Shown piece by piece: positions 29,691 through 32,042 of a stretch of 32,042 nt of DNA. Both the position numbers and the translations under genes were made by a program. The DNA is from a virus: positions 1-32,042 of the IMG/VR virus record IMGVR_UViG_3300040751_003118. One strand, written 5' to 3'. Position 1 is the stretch's first letter. Every line of letters begins with the position of its first letter. The notes below the pieces were generated by a model. It did not search any database. It saw only the letters and a list, made by a program, of their open reading frames with translations, and had not been told where the DNA came from.

Positions 29691-29991
29691 TGTTTACTCG
29701 TTTCTCTATCAAACCAGGCTTTGCAGCAGCTAATTTACTTAGGTTATGGCGCGCGAATATGTCCAAGTAACGATTCATTTCATTCTGGATTTCGTTGCTT
29801 CGGCGCCGCATCTCGTCTAACGCTTCTGTCTGTGTTTCTCGTGCTTCCTCAAGGGCGTTAATTGTCTCCTCCTGCTGTGCCATTCCAAAGCGGAGAGCAT
29901 CTGTTTCTGCTCTCAACGCTTGGTTTTCATTAAAGAAATAATAGCACGCAGCTCCCAAAACGATTGTAACGCCCCCAAGAATTTGCCACAT
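29524..29991 (-). CDS. Rz: Rz-like inner-membrane spanin
   Basis: The 155-aa protein has an N-terminal transmembrane anchor (ILGGVTIVLGAACYYFF, residues 4-20) followed by a long charged helix (QALRAETDALRFGMAQQEET; ARETQTEALDEMRRRSNEIQ) that predicts a periplasmic coiled coil, and a disordered acidic/Gln/Asn tail (the tail overlaps the Rz1 coding frame). This is the Rz layout. The ATG overlaps the lysozyme stop (TAATG), so lysozyme, Rz and Rz1 are translated in order. Confidence 0.85.
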   Translation of the reverse strand: MWQILGGVTIVLGAACYYFFNENQALRAETDALRFGMAQQEETINALEEARETQTEALDEMRRRSNEIQNEMNRYLDIFARHNLSKLAAAKPGLIEKRVNNGTKQVFDTIENDSRELDRLDDDGVQLAETKTPRSENSDKAGADQNQAAGNAKGN

Positions 29992-30434
29992 TATACAGCT
30001 TCCAATCTCACCATCAAGCGCTCGGCTCGATTAGTTACTTGACGATACCAACGAGAGTCTCTACCTTCTACTGCGGCCTCTTTCCAATCACCTGCTTCTA
30101 GCGCAGCATTGAATTTTTTGAAGCCGGAAAGGCGAGGACGCCCCATATTAAACATCATATTAACCACGACCTCTTGGACTTCGGCTGGGAACGCTTCAAA
30201 ACCAGATCCGTATAGTCGATGACATTCTCCAATTGCGGTGTCAAGGTCATGCTCAAAGGCTTGCCAGACTCTTTCTTCGGAAATCGGCGTTCCCACAGGC
30301 GCTTCAAATTCTGGGTCAGCGTCAGTGATAAGATGGCCCACCCCGAACGTAGGGAGGTCCAAGTGATCGAGATATACCTCATACTTGACTCCTTCGTCTA
30401 CCTTGAGTTGCTCAAAAACTGCTTCTCTATTCAT
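29991..30434 (-). CDS. GH24 lysozyme (T4 lysozyme-like endolysin)
   Basis: The 147-aa protein carries the T4-lysozyme triad with exact spacing: Glu14 (KVDEGVKYEVY), Asp23 (YLDHLD) and Thr29 (PTFGVGHLI), as in T4 Glu11-Asp20-Thr26. Later blocks VVNMMFNMGRPRLSGFKKFN and WYRQVTNRAERLMVRL match the family. There is no signal peptide or SAR segment, so it needs a holin to reach the cell wall; no certain holin is seen. The ribosome site is weak and the ATG is embedded in the end of the 36-aa gene, implying translational coupling. Confidence 0.93.
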   Translation of the reverse strand: MNREAVFEQLKVDEGVKYEVYLDHLDLPTFGVGHLITDADPEFEAPVGTPISEERVWQAFEHDLDTAIGECHRLYGSGFEAFPAEVQEVVVNMMFNMGRPRLSGFKKFNAALEAGDWKEAAVEGRDSRWYRQVTNRAERLMVRLEAV

Positions 30435-30537
30435 AATTTTTATACTTTAGCTTGCCGCGCTTCATTGCCTTTTTACGGTCAACGTAAACCTTTGCCTTGT
30501 TGAACTTGCGGCTGAACTTTGCGACTGGATTCTTCAT
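30427..30537 (-). CDS. Very small basic phage protein, 36 aa
   Basis: The frame encodes MKNPVAKFSRKFNKAKVYVD and RKKAMKRGKLKYKNYE, with about 14 Lys/Arg in 36 residues. I recognise the 'MKNPV.k...kfnka.v..DrkK..krg..k' pattern as a conserved tiny protein of many tailed phages with unknown function, perhaps nucleic-acid-binding. GAG lies five to seven bases upstream of the ATG. It overlaps the zinc-ribbon gene by 59 bases and the lysozyme ATG by 8. Confidence 0.72.
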   Translation of the reverse strand: MKNPVAKFSRKFNKAKVYVDRKKAMKRGKLKYKNYE

Positions 30538-30646
30538 GTTTTCTCTTTAGCTCCTCTTCAGCACACTTCATTGAGCAATGCTGTATATTTCCTACTGTAA
30601 TAACTAATCGAAACTCTCTACCACAGTTAGTACAATTACGATACAT
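30479..30646 (-). CDS. Small zinc-ribbon protein, 55 aa
   Basis: The start at 30646 has TTGGAGAT upstream and gives MYRNCTNCGREFRLVITVGN, then IQHCSMKCAEEELKRKHEE: two CxxC/CxxxC pairs (CTNC and CSMKC) forming a probable treble-clef or ribbon zinc site, followed by a basic tail. A longer frame reaching 30898 crosses the leader hairpins and is not supported. It is the first gene after promoter P6 and its structured leader. Confidence 0.72.
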   Translation of the reverse strand: MYRNCTNCGREFRLVITVGNIQHCSMKCAEEELKRKHEESSRKVQPQVQQGKGLR

Positions 30647-30892
30647 ATTATCTCCAATGAAGTGAGGGGGCGAGAGTGCCCCCTCGGAGGGTAAATAACC
30701 AACTTCGTTTAGGGTCCAGGAGCAGGTCCGGAAATTAAGAACAAAGAGGTGGTCGAATGACCGTCTGCTAAGTTCTTGGAGTAGATATTGGATCACCTCC
30801 TTCGAGCTTCGCTTGCTGCTGGTACAGCCCAAAATGTTCGCTCTTCTGCCCTTAACTACAAAAAAAGAGTGGATCAGGAACCCCCAATCCAC
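30647..30892 (-). ncRNA. Structured 5' leader of the P6 lysis operon
   Basis: No ribosome-site-supported gene lies between P6 and the zinc-ribbon gene. The roughly 245-nt leader starts with a terminator-like hairpin (30860-30895), contains an exact AAGGAGGTGATCCAA at 30802-30788, possible pairing of AAGGAGGTG with a downstream CACCTCTTT (9 pairs, one G-U), a GGTC-ATTC-GACC hairpin, an alternative AAGAAC/GTTCTT stem, and an 8-bp GC stem (30685-30678 with 30671-30664) just before the Shine-Dalgarno of the first gene. This amount of structure suggests a regulatory RNA or leader. Confidence 0.55.
30788..30802 (-). promoter_or_regulatory. Perfect extended Shine-Dalgarno without a start codon
   Basis: The minus strand reads AAGGAGGTGATCCAA, complementary over at least 13-15 nt to the conserved 3' end of bacterial 16S rRNA (TTGGATCACCTCCTT). 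No ATG, GTG or TTG lies at a usable distance downstream; the only GTG is inside the motif. It may be a ribosome standby or decoy site, or be sequestered by the CACCTCTTT 40-50 nt downstream. Confidence 0.6.
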
Positions 30893-30895
30893 TCT
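30860..30895 (-). terminator. Terminator-like hairpin at the very start of the P6 transcript
   Basis: A 9-bp stem (30895-30887 AGAGTGGAT with 30874-30866 ATCCACTCT) with a 12-nt loop is followed by seven T on the minus strand. P6 should start near 30892, inside the first arm, leaving 6 pairs in its own transcript; a transcript reading in from upstream would form the whole terminator. So it may end the upstream operon while becoming a 5' stabilising or attenuating hairpin for P6 RNA. Confidence 0.7.
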
Positions 30896-30898
30896 CAA

Positions 30899-30937
30899 AT
30901 TATATCAAAATTTGGACCTCATGTCAAGAACTATTTT
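30899..30937 (-). promoter_or_regulatory. Promoter P6 (consensus family)
   Basis: Minus strand: AAAATAGTTC (30937-30928), TTGACA (30927-30922), 17-nt spacer, TATAAT (30904-30899). The stop of the 43-aa gene (30937-30939) touches the box. It is expected to drive the zinc-ribbon, lysozyme and spanin genes and those beyond. Confidence 0.9.
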
Positions 30938-31068
30938 TAATCTTCATATTCTATGAGCTTCTCTTTCCGCAAATATTCAAGTGTTCGCAGAATCCCAAAT
31001 CGAAGCCCAACATGATACCCAGCTATTCCACAAAATGCGCATACTACAATCCATTGAGGTAAATTCAT
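30937..31068 (-). CDS. Small single-pass membrane protein, 43 aa
   Basis: The ATG overlaps the stop of the 100-aa gene (ATGA). The product MNLPQWIVVCAFCGIAGYHV then GLRFGILRTLEYLRKEKL has one hydrophobic segment (residues 6-27) and a basic C-terminal helix. It could be a pinholin/holin-like or other membrane protein close to the lysis genes, but one segment of this length is not diagnostic. Confidence 0.65.
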   Translation of the reverse strand: MNLPQWIVVCAFCGIAGYHVGLRFGILRTLEYLRKEKLIEYED

Positions 31069-31367
31069 CGACCAATTTTCTTAATATCATCTAGTGGAAT
31101 CACTTGATATGCACCTTTGTTATAGGGAATACTAATCGTATAATTACTACTTACTTCTTGCTTGTAGCTGGTATTCTCTGGCGTACTAAGAGTCTCTGCT
31201 TGGCGACTTTGGTACTGACGATTCTCCGCCATTCGACTTTGGGCGTAAGAATTGGTGGGCACGCGTAAAGTCGACAATGAACTCCGCTGGCGTGAGCGTC
31301 GAGAACGGGTCGTCGAGCGGATTCGTCGTCCACTCGTAGTGTGCTTCAAGCTCCCATGTATAATCAT
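31065..31367 (-). CDS. Arg/Ser-rich conserved phage protein, 100 aa
   Basis: The N-terminal half is very basic (RRIRSTTRSRRSRQRSSLST) and the C-terminal half reads NYTISIPYNKGAYQVIPLDD. I recognise this two-part layout (basic start, 'Y.g....gia..hKsn.vPv' end) from a recurrent family of small phage proteins of unknown function. Its first 182 bases are also open in another frame with a protein-like translation (31186-31371). GAGG lies ten bases before the ATG. Confidence 0.65.
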   Translation of the reverse strand: MIIHGSLKHTTSGRRIRSTTRSRRSRQRSSLSTLRVPTNSYAQSRMAENRQYQSRQAETLSTPENTSYKQEVSSNYTISIPYNKGAYQVIPLDDIKKIGR

Positions 31368-31371
31368 TCAT
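31186..31371 (-). CDS. Possible overlapping gene, 61 aa
   Basis: A second frame starts four bases upstream of the 100-aa gene at the ATG 31371, at optimal distance (6 nt) from GAGG, and encodes MNDYTWELEAHYEWTTNPLD then PFSTLTPAEFIVDFTRAHQF. The first 45 residues look like a normal acidic, aromatic protein, unlike a random shadow; the tail (PKSNGGESSVPKSPSRDS) does not. Both frames may be used. Confidence 0.45.
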   Translation of the reverse strand: MNDYTWELEAHYEWTTNPLDDPFSTLTPAEFIVDFTRAHQFLRPKSNGGESSVPKSPSRDS

Positions 31372-31555
31372 CTTCATCCTCTACATAGAAATAACGACAC
31401 GGAACGTGTGAAAACTGCTTTGCCCACTTAATTACTTCAGTGTTCGGATAGCCATTGAAAATTAGCCACATATCTACGTCTTCCACATCCTCTGGAATTG
31501 CTTTTGGAAATCCAAAGCGCCATCCATCAGGCGGATCAATCATTTTAACAGCCAT
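31364..31555 (-). CDS. Conserved small phage protein, 63 aa
   Basis: The sequence MAVKMIDPPDGWRFGFPKAI then PEDVEDVDMWLIFNGYPN and VPCRYFYVEDEDE matches a small family seen in many phages ('MiDPPsGWryGFPk..p.......wl...GYP'), of unknown function. It is the first gene after the tRNA and its stop overlaps the two following starts. Confidence 0.75.
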   Translation of the reverse strand: MAVKMIDPPDGWRFGFPKAIPEDVEDVDMWLIFNGYPNTEVIKWAKQFSHVPCRYFYVEDEDE

Positions 31556-31578
31556 TTTAACTCCTTACCCCCTCAATT

Positions 31579-31654
31579 TGGCGGTCGTGATAGGACTCGA
31601 ACCTATAACCTACGGCTTAGAAGGCCGTTGCACTATCCATTGTGCTACACGACC
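31579..31654 (-). tRNA. tRNA-Arg(UCU)
   Basis: A 76-nt cloverleaf on the minus strand: acceptor GGTCGTG (31654-31648) with CACGACC (31589-31583), discriminator G and encoded CCA (31581-31579); D arm GCAC/GTGC; anticodon stem ACGGC/GCCGT with loop CTTCTAA (anticodon TCT, reads AGA); five-nt variable loop; T arm ATAGG-TTCGAGT-CCTAT. AGA is common in the surrounding genes, so it probably supports phage translation. It begins directly after the stop of the upstream oxygenase gene. Confidence 0.95.
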
Positions 31655-32042
31655 CTAACAGTAGCGAAGATACGTTGAAAGCAGATAGCGAGGAGTGTCT
31701 CCCATAACTGCACTGTGTGGGTACATCCACATCGGCGGAAAGAGGACCATCGTACCCGCTTGGGCTTGGATAAACGTATCTCCGAATTGTGTGCCGCCAG
31801 AGTTGTTTAGGTACACAAAAGCGGCTAGAAATCTGTCACTTGACGACTTATTCATAACGTCAGTATGCTCTACGAACATTCCGTCAGTCTCGTATCGCTT
31901 GATACGATAGCTTTCGTAACAATACTTGCCTGGAAAGAAAACAAACTTTTGACGTTGAATAGTGTCTTTGAATCGCTCATGCACTGTTACCTGAGGAAAC
32001 CGAGCGTTGGGAGTGCTGAGATCCACTTGAGTGAATCGCATT
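31655..32042 (-). CDS. 2OG-Fe(II) dioxygenase, C-terminal part (cut by the window edge or starting at 32041)
   Basis: The 128 residues seen include GMFVEHTDVMN (H-x-D), RFLAAFVYLNNSGGTQFGDT, MVLFPPMWMYPHSAVMGDTP (distal His) and RYLLSTYL (Arg), the complete iron/2OG core of a prolyl-hydroxylase-like enzyme. An ATG is present at 32041, but family members usually have 60-100 more residues ahead of this core, so the gene most likely continues beyond the edge. The stop TAG abuts the tRNA 5' end. Confidence 0.78.
   Translation of the reverse strand, partial: MRFTQVDLSTPNARFPQVTVHERFKDTIQRQKFVFFPGKYCYESYRIKRYETDGMFVEHTDVMNKSSSDRFLAAFVYLNNSGGTQFGDTFIQAQAGTMVLFPPMWMYPHSAVMGDTPRYLLSTYLRYC

Noticed and set aside
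30788-30802. Plus-strand match to the 3' end of 16S rRNA as a captured rRNA fragment
   Set aside because: The identity is limited to about 15 nt and stops abruptly on both sides, so it is better read as a minus-strand extended Shine-Dalgarno.
30647-30898. N-terminal extension that would make the zinc-ribbon protein 139 aa
   Set aside because: It crosses the terminator-like hairpin and other stems, lacks a ribosome site, and the internal ATG at 30646 has a clear GGAGAT.
1-32042. CRISPR array, insertion sequence, integrase or attachment site
   Set aside because: No spaced direct repeats, transposase or recombinase motifs, or terminal inverted repeats were seen; the repeated AAAATAGTTCTTGACA element is explained by promoters.

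Overview
This window is a compact, entirely minus-strand piece of a tailed-phage genome (Caudoviricetes), AT-rich by eye, with genes that nearly all overlap by 1 to 60 bases. A Gram-negative, probably marine or aquatic proteobacterial host is inferred from three things: an Rz/Rz1 spanin pair, host-type -35/-10 promoters, and accessory genes of the sort seen in marine phages. No integrase, repressor, CRISPR array, insertion sequence or structural gene was recognised, so this looks like the replication, accessory and lysis arm of a lytic phage.

Reading in the direction of transcription (high to low coordinates): the right edge holds part of a 2OG-Fe(II) oxygenase, tRNA-Arg(UCU) and small conserved phage proteins. 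A promoter and a structured leader (about 30.65-30.94 kb) precede the lysis block: small basic and zinc-ribbon proteins, GH24 lysozyme, Rz and Rz1. From 29.3 to 25.7 kb lie oxygenase-like proteins, a ParB-like protein and a glycosyltransferase-like protein. A second promoter with a highly structured leader of about 208 nt (25.51-25.72 kb) drives small proteins, another oxygenase and a DUF3310-like protein. Next come a truncated sulfotransferase-like protein, an HTH protein with its own promoter and UUCG-capped terminator, a TauD-like oxygenase, and the adenylation half of an NAD-dependent DNA ligase. A GIY-YIG protein, an oxygenase, a methyltransferase, a carbamoyltransferase and an SGNH hydrolase separate it from the zinc-finger/HhH/BRCT half of the same ligase. 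An HTH-repeat protein, DnaB-like helicase, ThyX, two ParB-like proteins, a peroxiredoxin, a second methyltransferase, primase and family A DNA polymerase form the replication core. Behind the polymerase is a tightly coupled cassette: SDR, QueC-like enzyme, three unknowns, sulfotransferase, glycosyltransferase, asparagine-synthase-like amidotransferase. The left edge is the start of a probable helicase.

Three features stand out. First, six promoters share a near-identical core (AAAATAGTTCTTGACA, 17-nt spacer, TATAAT), each placed on or near the stop codon of the preceding gene. Two of them put the expected transcription start at the ATG (leaderless mRNAs for primase and a 195-aa protein), and two start long structured leaders with a terminator-like hairpin at +1. 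Second, there is an unusual density of small-molecule or polymer-modifying enzymes (six to eight oxygenase-like proteins, two sulfotransferase-like, two glycosyltransferase-like, carbamoyltransferase, amidotransferase, QueC-like, SDR, paired methyltransferases). They may form one or more undescribed modification pathways, but the substrate cannot be read from sequence. Third, the NAD ligase is split into two genes 3.8 kb apart.

All family calls come from motifs read by eye; no database search was possible.
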